Positions 22,651 through 33,901 of a stretch of 64,000 nt of DNA are shown piece after piece. Origin of the DNA: Didymella arachidicola (taxonomy: Eukaryota; Ascomycota; Dothideomycetes; Pleosporales; Didymellaceae); NCBI GenBank assembly GCA_016630955.3, contig CM049995.1:1178001-1242000 (forward strand), given 5' to 3'. A program made the translations under genes and the position numbers. The number at the start of each line of letters is the position of its first letter. Positions within the stretch are counted from its first letter, which is position 1. The notes under the pieces were generated by a model. The model saw nothing but the letters and a program-made list of their open reading frames with translations, had not been told where the DNA came from and searched no databases.

Positions 22651-22808
22651 TACAATATAGGTCCCTGAATGAGTGAGAATACGATTGATCCTGGAACGAC
22701 CAATAAGAGCACGCATTTGTAGGAGCTGGCCATTCAGAAACCTCGAGAAACGTCTGTGGCGCTGCTCGTATTCTCACTAATTCAAGGACCTATCCTGTAT
22801 TTGAATAT
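22651..22808. repeat. Inverted pair of about 40-bp coding-like segments
   Basis: The segment around 22651-22685 (minus) and the segment around 22766-22808 (plus) are inverse copies at roughly 85% identity by eye. Read in their own directions, both encode VFSLIQGPILY, so the differences are mostly silent at the protein level. This suggests two fragments of a duplicated gene facing each other. I do not recognise the protein. Confidence 0.45.
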
Positions 22809-23169
22809 TGCGGCGCTTCTGAAGATGATGGCTAAGAGACTCCGTCGAATGGTGGGCGATTCCGGCTACATTCTCGCCACTGCGCATTCTTCTGTGTCCG
22901 CCAGCGCAATACGACCGAGCGTGTACTATGGTATGGTGTTGTATGCCACGCAGCGTCATCACTGACTCTGATGTCGTTAAGATCGATTCTGGGCGTAGTC
23001 AACATCACGCCCCGTTGAAAGGCCACTTTAAGCGATTCGGTTGCTCTGTCTCCACGTTTTTTTCATACTCGACGAACTCTCGATGCTGATTTATCACTTC
23101 AGTCGGGGAGAACACGCTCTCCGGCACAAGGGACACATTCATGCTCACATGAAGGAACTAATAATCCAG

Positions 23170-24150
23170 TCACACTCCTACGCCCACCACAGCTTGACAC
23201 GCCTCAATTAAATACTGCTTGCGACTCGCGGAAACATCTGTCAGTACAGTACCACTTGGTGGACTGACATCAGAAACCAGCTCCATATCGTTTTCTTGTT
23301 GTAGAGGAAGACTAGCTGGTTTAGATCCTTGCCACTCGAGCAGTAGGATAATCATGTCGATATCAATGCTTGAATCATCCTGTTCACGAGGATATGGCAT
23401 GGCGATCGACATCGCTGGGAGTGCCGCAGAGCATAGTCCATAACCATCCGTCTTTCTTCTCAAGGCATTTAGGGCTCCGCTTCGTATATTTGGTTAATGT
23501 TTCCTTATGTACACTCCGCCTTTCTCTACGGCTTTGCTCGCACGTACTCTAGCAGGTGTGCTTGCAGGAGCTAATACAGGAAAGCTTTTTTTCCGCCTTC
23601 TGCGTACACGCCAAACCCCAGGGGCGGTGGTAAATTTCTTCCGTCTCTCCAATTGGATTTAGAGTTCAACTTATCCGCTCCGGAACACGTATTCAGTGCC
23701 AATAGGTGCGACCTCCCATAAGAGCTCATGGTTGGTCCTGTCCTGCTCATCGAGGACATGAATGAGGCGTGGAGGTTCATCAGCAACGGATATCTCTCCT
23801 ACTCCATAAGCCTGGTAAAGTCGTTCAGTCAGCCGAATGATGGCCTTGAGAGCGCCAGGGTCCTTGAACACTCGGATAGATAATCCCTTCGGCAACGTAA
23901 GTAGGATGTTGCATAGACTGGTCCATGGATTGTGTTCGGACGTGAAGAATTGAGCCCAGTCCCGGCGGTAGCTGTCTCTCAGGGACTATCGTACTGTTTC
24001 ATGGCAGAAGTCCACAGTGGCTCGTTCACACCGGATGCGGCTGATCAAGCACGAGGGGGTACGAGCGTCTGTTCTGCAGTTTTGATTTCGGATCTTCGTA
24101 CAGCTGCTTCATTTCCGTCTTTCTGAAAGGCTTAGGCTCAACTTTCTGTC
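23170..24150 (-). pseudogene. Putative degraded or unresolved gene
   Basis: The best island is 23671-23985 (minus), 104 codons, opening right after an acceptor-like ...GATAG. It reads RRDWAQFFTSEHNPWTSLCN, then PKGLSIRVFKDPGALKAI and ends ELLWEVAPIGTEYVF, which looks like real protein. A second protein-like frame follows at 23170-23463 (EQDDSSIDIDMIILLLEWQG). Upstream of 23985, two short frames compete. No single intact splice model connects them, so it may be a decayed accessory gene or a gene whose introns I cannot place. Family not recognised. Confidence 0.3.
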
Positions 24151-26421
24151 TGGTATGAATTTAGCGATCCCAAGAACTCGATCGTCACAACCTCTCCTCG
24201 CCTCACTCTATCTTAACAGCGGGATTTGCTATCTCTGTATCCCCTCCAGCTTGGCTACTGCGTTAGTCAACTGCTGGTTTCGAATTGCGGATCTCGTCTT
24301 CGTTCAGCTTCTTTGTCATCGGCACCTCTTTTCTGGGGAAAAATGTTGACCTTGGTCTGTGCGAGGTCCATTGTAATGCGAGCGAAGATGCCCACCAGTA
24401 GCTTTTACCTCGAGATAGCCTTGGACTCAGCCATTGTCCATACTCGTCGGTCGCTGTCAAAGCATCAACTCTTGGTGAACACAAACACTATGCCAGAGCC
24501 ATATACCCTTGCAATTCCTGCTCGACCTCCAGGCTAGATTTTCCATTAATCTCTAGGAGCGGGGCCCGCTTCTAATCGTGGGTATGCATAAATTTCAGTT
24601 CATTGCGACGGAAATAGATCAGGATTGGCACCTCATTCCGACTTGCTGAAATCTTCTTCGTTCACCGACCGACATAAATATTCACGCCGTGTCCCACCAC
24701 ACCAGTCCTGCACGTGTGCGCTCATTATAGAGAAACATCCGATTAGATCGCACATCAAGCGCTCAGTTCTTACGTAGGATGTCAGGCAATGCTTCGATGA
24801 GCTTGCAATAGAGTGGTATGATGTCAGTCGAAGTCTTTTCACGCAAATTCAACGACACGTGGCTCACAGCGTCAGAACAAGGCCTGCAAAATGCGACAGT
24901 GAAGACCAACGGGAGCCACTACTCTTTGAATCTGACGAGGACAACCTTGCGGATGAGAGGATGTTGGCCTCTAAATCTTTCGCTGTAGTATATGTAGCGA
25001 GGGACACCTCACAAAGCTAGGGCCAGTATATCTCTCCCGTAATACAGAAGATGACATGGAATGGTCCATACCCGAAATCAACGACGACGATGCAACATCT
25101 TGGTAGCAGGACAACAACCACATGAAGCGATATCCGGCAATTGATGCGAACGACCTTAGCAATAGTTGAAAGAGATCGCAGCAAGGACATCAGACAGTGT
25201 TAGGACGATGGAAACTTTTCTAATGATTACAAAGACTGCTCCAGTTGTAGTTAGGTGGATACTCTTGCTCGTGGTATATCCATGCACTATCCGTTTGAAG
25301 GAGCTATGTGCGTTCTCTTCGCACTCGTCACAGGGTTTCTCGCTTTCGCTTTGGCCAATACGTTCTTCTGTCTCGCTATAGTCGATGGCGATATCAAATT
25401 CAATCCTTTGATTATAGGAAGCTTCCTGATGACGTGAGCAACCATTCCTGACCAATTCATATGCATAAGTCATCCTGTTGCCGAATAAGAAGGGCTATTT
25501 AATAGATCAAGAGCAAGTGCTTCCTAGCAGACTACCAGGAGTTCTAAGCTAGCAGTTCGCCTTCTCAACTAATGGAAGGTGCTCTCAATACTGCCGGATA
25601 TATTCGTAACCACTACGCACGATGGATATTCAATATCTCTCGTTATCACTTGGTCGTTGCCTAATGTACTTCGTCTCGGGCGTACCAGCCCTTATACAGA
25701 GGTCCAGCGACATATCCCATCGAACCGAAGCTCCTGGTATGAAGCCGCTCTGCTGTTCGGGCTTACTTTGGCAACGGTTACAAGGAAGTGGAGTTCATTC
25801 ACTTGCACTCTAAACATGCAACAGCGCGCACTTTCGACAACACATCGAACAGCTATTCGCATCACGGGTCAAATGATTTAGCTGAGCTAAAGAGCTAAAT
25901 TAGCTCTTTGCATCACTGACCACGTCGCTCATCTGACAGCTCAAGCTCAAGCGCATGGTTAAGATCTCCATTCCGTTCTACGAGATCGTCTTATGTTGGC
26001 TTATCAAGACCTATGTGAACGTCACGGATGCGCTCGCCTATTGAGAAAGTGCTAGTGAGACCGACAGACGAGACGGTACTGTCTCTTCTCGTCCCTTGCG
26101 GCAGTTTCGCAACATCAGTGCTTGATTATCTCAAAAACCATTTCATCCTCCAATCATTCAAGTTCGTGAATCAACGAGAATTACCCCGCCAGTCACAGGT
26201 GATGTTTGAGAAAGTCCATACTCCGGCTCATGCCCTCAGCAAACCGACTATCGACTCGACTTGCGATCACGGCTACTGCTGTGATGCGAAATGCCTGGGC
26301 TACACATTGACGAGGACGCGGCTGACCTCCATGGTGGGTTGACTGTTGGCAGGATCTATGATTTCTCAGTCTGCCATCCCAAGGACAATATCGTTAGCTG
26401 AGTAAACGCAACTGAGACCGG
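24151..26421. other. Gene-poor region with weak coding-like fragments
   Basis: Around 24290-24370 (minus) a short frame with MDLAQTKVNIFPQKRGADDK looks protein-like. At 25156-25473 (minus) a 105-codon frame contains a charged stretch (ERIGQSESEKPCDECEEN). Neither has a recognisable domain or a supported gene model. Nothing else is seen. Confidence 0.3.
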
Positions 26422-27064
26422 TCAAAAGGTGAAATTCTTGCTTGGAGTCGGTTTTTTCAAAGCAACGTCATCGTATTCTCGACTGCTGTATTGAGCATTG
26501 TTCTGAATGTCGACGTTTCCGGTACCACAATCAACCCCAATCTCGCTCGAAGACTCGCTCAAGCACGATGCATTGCCAGTCGCATTGAGTATCGCCATGT
26601 CGTCTCTACTGAAACCACGGCTACTAGCGGCGAGCCTCCATCCGTACCTACACAGTCTTCTACGAACAGATCGGGTTGTCGATAGTGCTTGAAAGCGACT
26701 CTGCATGGAGACTGCCGGACGGAGAACTTGCTGCCAGCTGTTCAGACAGATCTGTTTGCATTGTGTCGTCTACGACGAAGGATCGCTTCGAGCGCAAGGT
26801 TGTAATGGCGAGAGCGCGTGTCTCTGGACTCGAGTTGTACGGTTGCAGCCTTGCGCTCGGGAAGGTTGTACTACTCGCCGTTCAGATCGTATGCAAGTTC
26901 GTCCGGTCTATTTCCAAATCCCCGCATCCGTTGTACCTGTGTCGCACCATCTGCGCGTAAGCCACATCCAACGCCTTTCCCGCAGAACAAAGACCCTCTC
27001 GATCTCGAGACGCCAAGTCCCCAGACAAAGCCCTTCTGCGCCCAGACCACCTCTCTGTGTTCAT
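26422..27064 (-). pseudogene. Putative small gene or remnant, two exons, unknown product
   Basis: Minus strand. The frame at 26664-26881 ends TMQTDLSEQLAASSPSGSLH...NPIC. It joins through a canonical 55-bp GTAGAA...TTTCAG intron (26609-26663), in matching phase, to 26422-26608, which reads SRDDMAILNATGNASCLSES and ends NFTF. Upstream, the same frame is open at 26885-27064 but separated by one TGA (26882-26884). So either the gene starts after that stop with an exon I missed, or it is broken. A long plus-strand frame covers the same bases, so coding direction is not certain. Family unknown. Confidence 0.27.
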
Positions 27065-29563
27065 TGTCCTATCTTCACATGCTTCGCCTCAACCCTAAGA
27101 ATTTGCGTTTTGTCCGTCTCTTGCATTCATTTGCTTCTTGCGGTGTTGCTGCGTCGATCAATGCCCAAGACACGTACGTCTGCGTTCGGAATAGATGTTT
27201 CAAGGCCAACATTGCCGGTGGAGGGACGCAAGTTATGTATATGCGCCGCAAGCAAAAGGGCCGACTCGGTATCAAAGGCATGTAAGATGTTGATGTTTGC
27301 GGCGATGTTGCAGACTTCTCAATTGGCAAACGCTATGCAACCCTACCGCGTGGATGGTGTTCAGTAACTATTTGCGGACTAGGAAAATGATGCCGCTCTG
27401 GGATAGCATCATCATCGTCAGGGGGGTGGGAGAGGCACCGCGTGTCGAATGGGAGATAACGAAGAGGAAGTATTCAAGCCACTAGACATGCGCTCTATCA
27501 AGGCATTGTGATGCTCTGGGGTATGCGGTTGAGGCTCTCCAGGCGGGCTTGGAGCGATGCCAGGAGGAGCTAGCGGTATGTACGAATCGATGACTTGCAG
27601 ATGACCATGTGTTCTACTCGATATATTGTGGAACGATTGCTCGATCTTGCGGTGCCGCTATATGGAAAACATCCCATTGGCGCTTGTCAACCGGTGGCAG
27701 ATTGCAATTCGGAAGGAAGGTACCCGATTTGAAGGCAGGGAGTGTACTGCACAACGATCGATGTAAAGATCAGCGCTGCAGGGATGCTCTCTACACCAGC
27801 ACCTCAGCTTCATTAGCACAGTTCACTCTAGGAACATAGCCCTTTCCTTTTACTCCTCAATTGCAATACCGTCAGCTGCATCATGATGGAAGCGTGCAGC
27901 CGCTGATCGGTACCGCGGTTGCGCCTTACCGGTTTTGTCAGGGGACGCGAAGGCAGCTACTCGTGGTTCGGCCACAGTTTCTCAAATACCATTTTGGCGG
28001 CTGTCAGCTTTAAGGTCGCTGCCAAGCGCGGAATGTTCTTGAGTATAGCTGTAGTGATCTTGTGTTTGCAAGACACTTGCGGTATCGACCTCGCACAACC
28101 AACACTGAGTGGGGTCCGCAGGTACCAAAGTTTCTCCTGGCCATCAGTTCATACTTGCAGTAGTTTTTTCGTCCGCTGACCCCACGGTCTGGCAATCTTC
28201 ATCGATCGGCGGGAGTGTCGCACGGTCCGAGAATGACCGTTGTGCTACTGCGCGCCCACCGCGTAGCGTCCCGTAGTGCGAAGGCCGCGGACAGGTTGTT
28301 CATATGTCGCATATCTGATGTTGCTGACGGTAACGCAGTCGCGGTTGCTCAAACTCAATCACAATGCATGATTGCGTATGGGAGCTGAGCAGAATCGCCA
28401 TGGCTCCTTGTCTATGACGGTGTTCGTGCTGGTGTTGACCCTGTGACATCGACGCACGGCATACCCGAGCCAGGTCGCCGTCCCATGGTCGAAAGAGTCG
28501 CCGATGTGGGGTAATTCGTCTAACCCTTCCCTCCTCCCCCCGTGAAGGTGCAGGGCTAAGATCGAAGCTCATGCGCGCAACGCGCGTGGAGCGGGATGGC
28601 AAGCACTAGCAAGCTTCTTGACCAGACACCAAGTCGCCTATCGTGCTGACCACGCCGAAGATGCCGGCGATAAGCATCTGCAAGAGGTCCGGACGATTTT
28701 GATGCCGATGGATGCCAAGATGGGCATAGCGAGTCTTCTCATAGTCTTGCTGTTTAGCTCCGGAGGGGTATCTTGGTACTGGGTATTAGTGATCACAGTC
28801 CTGCGCGACCAAGCCCAACGAAAGTTACGGAGGACCTGCCAGAATCAGCTGCATAGAATCTGGCTCTGTGACTGCGCAGAATAACAGCGTGATATCTTCA
28901 ATCGCACGAACAGCGACGCGTCGTCGATGTTGAGCCGCTCTGCGCCCCCAGGCCACCGCGAGCTTACTCCGCGCAAACTACTTTTAGCCCAAGCCTTCCG
29001 GTTCAAGGGAGATCCTGAGGTACCAAAGAAGAGCCGCATGTCAGGCGTTTGACCCCATGCTGAGGCGTCCGGTCAACGTGCTTCTCACGCCAAACGCTAC
29101 AAACCCCTGAATCAAAGACTCAGAATAACAATGCAGGGAAGAGCGTGACGACACAATGCTCGCTTGTTTGACCCAATCGACCGTGTTCTTTGAAAGTAAA
29201 ACCCGGTTACACAGGGTGGATCTGCGTTTGGTTGTCGACCTTAACCGGCAATGACCCGCATTCCACGGCAAGAAGTGACGCCAGTTCGCAAGTCGAATAG
29301 ATCGGCCGGCAGCAACCGAATTTTGCTGCTTGCGTCGAATAGACCACCTGCTCTGACGTCTGCAAGTCCCGCGGACCTGTAGCAAGACATGGCCAGTCTC
29401 TAGTCTACCTTGACGGACTTGTTGACGTCCGTCTACCCTGAGCTGTGGAGACTGACCAGAGTCAAAGCCATGGTTGGCACTAATGAGATTTCCCTCTAAT
29501 CATATTAACTCAAGAAGCGCCACTTATCTGTAGCGTGCACAAGCTGTCGATAAAGATGATGGT
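27065..29563. other. Gene-poor region, no supported gene
   Basis: No convincing gene in 2.5 kb. A minus-strand fragment near 28620-28760 (LLQMLIAGIFGVVSTIGDLV) faintly resembles a membrane segment of sugar transporters, but it is too short to call. Confidence 0.35.
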
Positions 29564-30836
29564 TTATGCGGTGTCTCGGTAGATGTTGTCGATGGAAGCA
29601 AAACTATGAAGTGCAACCTCGTCCAACAGACTGTGCGCTTACCATTGAGGGCCGGGATTCCCGAAATAGACCCTTTGCTTGTTTCTGATTGAAGTGATGT
29701 GTCGTAGTCGTCGAGCATGGTCAGCCTTGCCAAGTTCGTGCAGGTCTAAGGGAAGCGAAATGCTGGACTGCATGTACCCGTTGTTGGTTAGCGCGATTGG
29801 GCCATTGGGAGCGAATAGTCCGAAATTAACTTCGAACAGCAGTTGCTTGGCGGACTTTCCAGTGGTGCTCTCTGAACAAGGGTGTTTTGCCAGCCTCGTG
29901 AATGCTCATTGGCGAGGAATGTGGTCTTGGATCTGGCGGCGCACATCCCTACCTCAAGGACCCGCAGCAACGGCTGGGGATACCGAAGAACATGTGTATG
30001 TGAGCGACAGTTGCACATGGCTTCTGCAAGCCACTGCTGGCCAACCCATGCTCAGACTAGCAGGATGAGAGGCTTCAGACGAAGGGCGGCCAAAGTGGAG
30101 TTTAGTCCCAAGCCATGGCTGCTGCTATCGAAGGGCTGGCAGCCGTTTTCGACTGCAAGCCACCAGCAACAGGTATTTTCGACTTCGAAACGAGTGGGTC
30201 TCAGGTCCAAGTGTGACATTCTTATGAGCACTCGATCGCCAGTGAAGTTTCCTCCCAAAAGCAGCGCAAGGTTCCCAACGTGGCAAGCTCGCAGCGCCAG
30301 CCTCAATCCGGAAGTCCTTTGTCCGTTCTCAGACGACTGGATAGACTCCTCTATGCTCTGAGCAGTTGACCGCGATTCTGAGTAGTCCCTACAAATACCT
30401 TGTGGTACCTGATCACTGGACAAAGAATTGCTCATAGTCGACCTGCCTTCACGATCCCCCAAGCTACTTTTCACCGACAAAGGACCGAACCAATACACCA
30501 AACCTCAGACAATCCACTTGTTTAACTGCAAATCGACATCGCAAAAAGCCTCAAACGACTGTGTGTGCGCTCCAAAGTTCTGGCCGGTGAGCAGCAGGTA
30601 TCCGTACGTGGGCGCGTTCCCTGGCATGTCTGATGCACGGTTGCGCAAGCAAACCGAACACATCATACAGCTCGTCCCAAGACTAACACAGTCCCAGGAT
30701 ACATCTGATACATCTTCATAATCGCTGTGCATCCTGATAACAGCGCATAAGAGCACACCGACTCGCATTGCCTTCGCCGGTATCTGTTTCAGCAACTCTT
30801 GATAGCCTTGAGCTGGATCCACTTCTACGCCATCTT
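29564..30836 (-). pseudogene. Putative degraded multi-exon gene, possibly ankyrin-type
   Basis: Minus-strand islands in order: 30505-30836 opens after TCTAG and reads KDGVEVDPAQGYQELLKQIP. In the same frame, after one TGA, 30052-30501 contains VYWFGPLSVKSS and a possible ankyrin-like LRLALRACHVGNLALLLGG. A Cys-rich stretch lies near 29950-30015. The island 29643-29905 reads LLFEVNFGLFAPNGPIALTN and joins across a 39-bp GTAAGC...TTCATAG intron to a last short exon ending at 29564. The islands lie in different frames and include stops, so I infer a decayed accessory gene. The ankyrin link is weak. Confidence 0.33.
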
Positions 30837-30974
30837 TCTAGATTTGCTTGTTTTTGTGCGCCGCATCATTGTTGCCATCAGTTTCATCCTGAGTCCGATA
30901 CCGCGACTCTTTGATCTTTGAGCTTGCAATTTCTGAGATCCGGTCTTGGCCTAGTGGCGCCTTGGATTCCAGCC

Positions 30975-32623
30975 ATGAGGGGAGATACTCTGATTCAGCG
31001 ACACCCTCCCACTCCACCAACACTTGTAGGAGACTTCCAGTCCGACCTGAATCGTGTTGCGCAATACAACGCAGATCGCGGGTACCCTTACGATGAGGCG
31101 AGCTATGGTGTGCCTAGTATGGTCGGTCACGAAGGGATCCCTTCCCGTATGTCACATGTCGGAAGCCACAGCGGAGAAGGAGTCAGCCTTGGGATGCAAT
31201 ATGTAGGTACGTCCGAGCTCTTGGAAGTAACGATGCTGACCAGATCCAAGGATACTTATGGTGCGCCAGAGTACTATCATGCCAGTCAGCATGACGGTCG
31301 ATCAGTATGTTCAGAATTCAGATATGCCGCGACGAAGCTAACGAGTGGTAGGAGAGTCAAGGCGTCTTCTCACCACCAACCCCAAGGTCAACAGCGGATG
31401 ACGATTATGCCACACGATCCTCTCGCAGTGTACGATCAAAAGCAACCGCAAGCCCACCACGAAGACATGACAGCCCTCAGCCAAAGCCAACACCAAAAGG
31501 CAGAAAGACAAAGGCGGCCAAGGGCGAAAAGGCCAAGACACCGAAGCTGACTGCGCCGCTGAGCATGTTGACAGAAGCGCTGTGCCACATCCCCGTCAAG
31601 GACATGGAGGCGTGGGTTAACCGACCAGCAGACGTCAGGCGAAAGGAGGTCGAGAAGAGGAACGGATACATCACTCGCCCGATGAACTCTTTCATGCTCT
31701 ACCGATCGGCATACGCAGAGCGTGCCAAGGCGTGGTGCCTGCAGAACAACCATCAGGTCGTATCATCGGTCGCAGGAGAGAGCTGGCCGTTGGAACCACC
31801 AGAAGTCCGTGATCGCTTCAACGAGTACGCCAAGATCGAGCGCATCAACCACCAGAATGCCCACCCAACGTACAAGTTCTCACCTAGCAAGGCAGTTGCA
31901 CCTCCACGAAAGCGAAAGGACGAATGGTCAGATGAGGAACCGAGCGACCTCGACGATGCTGAATGGGCTCCCGAGGGCAGGCGGTTGCGGCAAGCAAAGC
32001 GATTCCAGCGCTCGATCAGCTATCCCCCCAATCTTGCGCCACCGGATTACTTGGAGCGATCTTACGGCCCCAATGCCAATGGCATGATTAGGTCCTCGTG
32101 GGAGGTGACCAACGAAGGGCGCCCCATGCCTATGCCAATGCACCACGACATGTACAACCAGTACTACCAAACGGCAGTGTACCCTAACATGCACATGGGT
32201 GCGCACTACAGCGAGAACCTTGGCATGCGCCGCGTGGGTGTCCCAGCATCGGCTCCGGCGCCAGCACCGACTCTGCAGTTCTCGTCGAACCAATTACTCG
32301 GCTTGCCTGGTGGTGATGCGAGCGACCTGATGAACCAGTTGCAGAATCAAGTCACAACCCCCTTCGATGAAGGCCAAGTTGACCCATTGCTACTAGCTTA
32401 TGATGGCGGCCATCATGCGGAAGCTGACCCTATTGCTCTCCAGCACGACTATCGCAATGGCTACTCGAGCATGATCGATGACAAGTACAGCCAACAGGAC
32501 ATCGACAGGCTGCTGGAGATCGAGCACAACCACGACAGCTACCACTTGTCGTGGCAGTCTGACCCCACCATGTCCTCAATTGACCAAGAGCCTGAGTTCG
32601 ATAAGTGGGTCGGCGAGCATTGA
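30975..32623 (+). CDS. HMG-box (MAT-type) transcription factor
   Basis: Three exons, 30975-31202, 31251-31304 and 31352-32623, with a good GCTAAC branch site in the second intron, giving 517 residues. A Pro/Ser/Lys-rich N-terminal half precedes a single sequence-specific HMG box at about residues 200-270: RPMNSFMLYRSAYAERAKAW, then QVVSSVAGESWPLE and RDRFNEYAKIERINHQNAHP. The box is of the MATA_HMG type found in mating-type and Ste11-like regulators. The C-terminal half is rich in Met, Pro, Asn and Gln, as in activation regions. No MAT-flanking genes are nearby, so this is probably a MAT-like regulator outside the mating locus. An upstream in-frame extension to 30918 exists but is less protein-like. 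Confidence 0.87.
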
Positions 32624-33134
32624 TAGACCGGATGGAGGATGTTGATGATGTTTTCTGATGGAAATGACCGCACACGCATGATTTGATTGGCATGAGAATA
32701 CCCCCTATTGGTTGTCGGTTCAGCACGGCGTTGGTGGACCAAACCTCGACATCTTTGTATGCATCGGCGGCGCGATTTGTTTTTTTGTAGAATAGCCATA
32801 AATATTCGCGATGTCGTAGAGCGATTACGACCGAATAGAACTCGTCGTTTCATTGTACCTCTCCATGGACTGATTGAACTGTATTCGCTGTGATAGGACA
32901 GAACGGATGAAGATGAGATGTTAAAGTTGGCGGCTGTAGTGTAACAGGATTGCAGTTGCGACTGGAGGGTCAAGTGCCCCACCGTGCCCGCCCCACCTGC
33001 ATCTTCGCGTCGCAGACGCGACGGATGCTCAAGATTTGGCGGGGTCACGAGAACTAACAATCACTGCCTCTACGCCCTTTACACCCTACATAGGCGTCTC
33101 GAAAACTGCATCTCAACACTGTGAAGGGTTCAAG
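32624..33134. other. Intergenic, HMG gene 3' flank and PSF1 promoter
   Basis: No gene seen. The antisense frame that reaches into the end of the HMG gene has no recognisable domain. Confidence 0.5.
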
Positions 33135-33901
33135 ATGTATGGCGAAACGGCCAACAAGCTAGTCAATACACCCCCGCATCCTCATCCCATGTACTACTGA
33201 CACTCCATGCAGGTCCAGAACGCCAAACGCACTCTCGCACTGCCGCACCTACCACCTTACCAAGCAGAGCTTATCAGGTCTGTGGTACGTGAGGTACGGG
33301 ATCTGGACAAGGATGTAGCCTCGCTCCTTGCGCCGTACTCCGGTTCTTTCAACCCAGCTTCATCGCCTGAGACTGCATGCGCCTTGCTCGTCAATCACCT
33401 CTGCATGCGCCGCAACAAACGCTGCTTACTCGCGTATCACAAGGTGCGTAGCGATAAGCTAGAAGAGTACTGCTGGAACGGTGTGGACGTGCTCGAGCAA
33501 CAGGCCCAGAAAGCCAATGGCAACGCTGGGGAGGGTGGCGCGGCTGGCGCAGAGAGCAGCCTATCACCTGAAGAGGAGGAGTATGTGCGGCAATATAGCG
33601 ACTTGTTGGCTGCTTACAAGGGTCAATGGACAGACATTGACTTGACTGGGAGTCTGGAGCCGCCAAAAGATCTGTTTATTGATGTGCGAGTGCTGAAGGA
33701 CGCTGGTGAGATCCAGACAGAATACGGGTAAGGACAGCCTGGAGTCCAGTTGCGGTGGTCTTCTAGAAGGACGCTCGTAGTGAGACCTCAAGCTGACTCA
33801 ATCACAGGTCCATCACCCTGACCAAGAATAGCCAATTTTACGTACGACATGGCGACGTCGAGCGACTGATCCAGCAAGGCTATCTTCAACGACTGAGCTA
33901 G
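33135..33901 (+). CDS. PSF1: GINS complex subunit Psf1
   Basis: Subunit of the GINS heterotetramer, which with Mcm2-7 and Cdc45 forms the CMG replicative helicase in the nucleus. Exons 33135-33161, 33213-33727 and 33808-33901 give 211 residues, close to the family norm. It starts MYGETANKL; the helical A domain shows RRNKRCLLAYHKVRSDKLEE, and the C-terminal B domain ends ITLTKNSQFYVRHGDVERLI followed by QQGYLQRLS. An insertion rich in Gly/Ala lies between the two helical halves (about residues 120-140). The first coding exon is only nine codons. Confidence 0.93.

Noticed and set aside
26705..27367. 220-codon plus-strand frame
   Set aside because: No domain, odd Cys/Arg-rich composition, and it overlaps a minus-strand model with canonical splice sites; the minus reading is preferred, weakly.
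28600..28900. Possible sugar-transporter fragment on the minus strand
   Set aside because: Only one membrane-like segment (IAGIFGVVSTIGDLV) with no flanking family motifs; too short to separate from chance.
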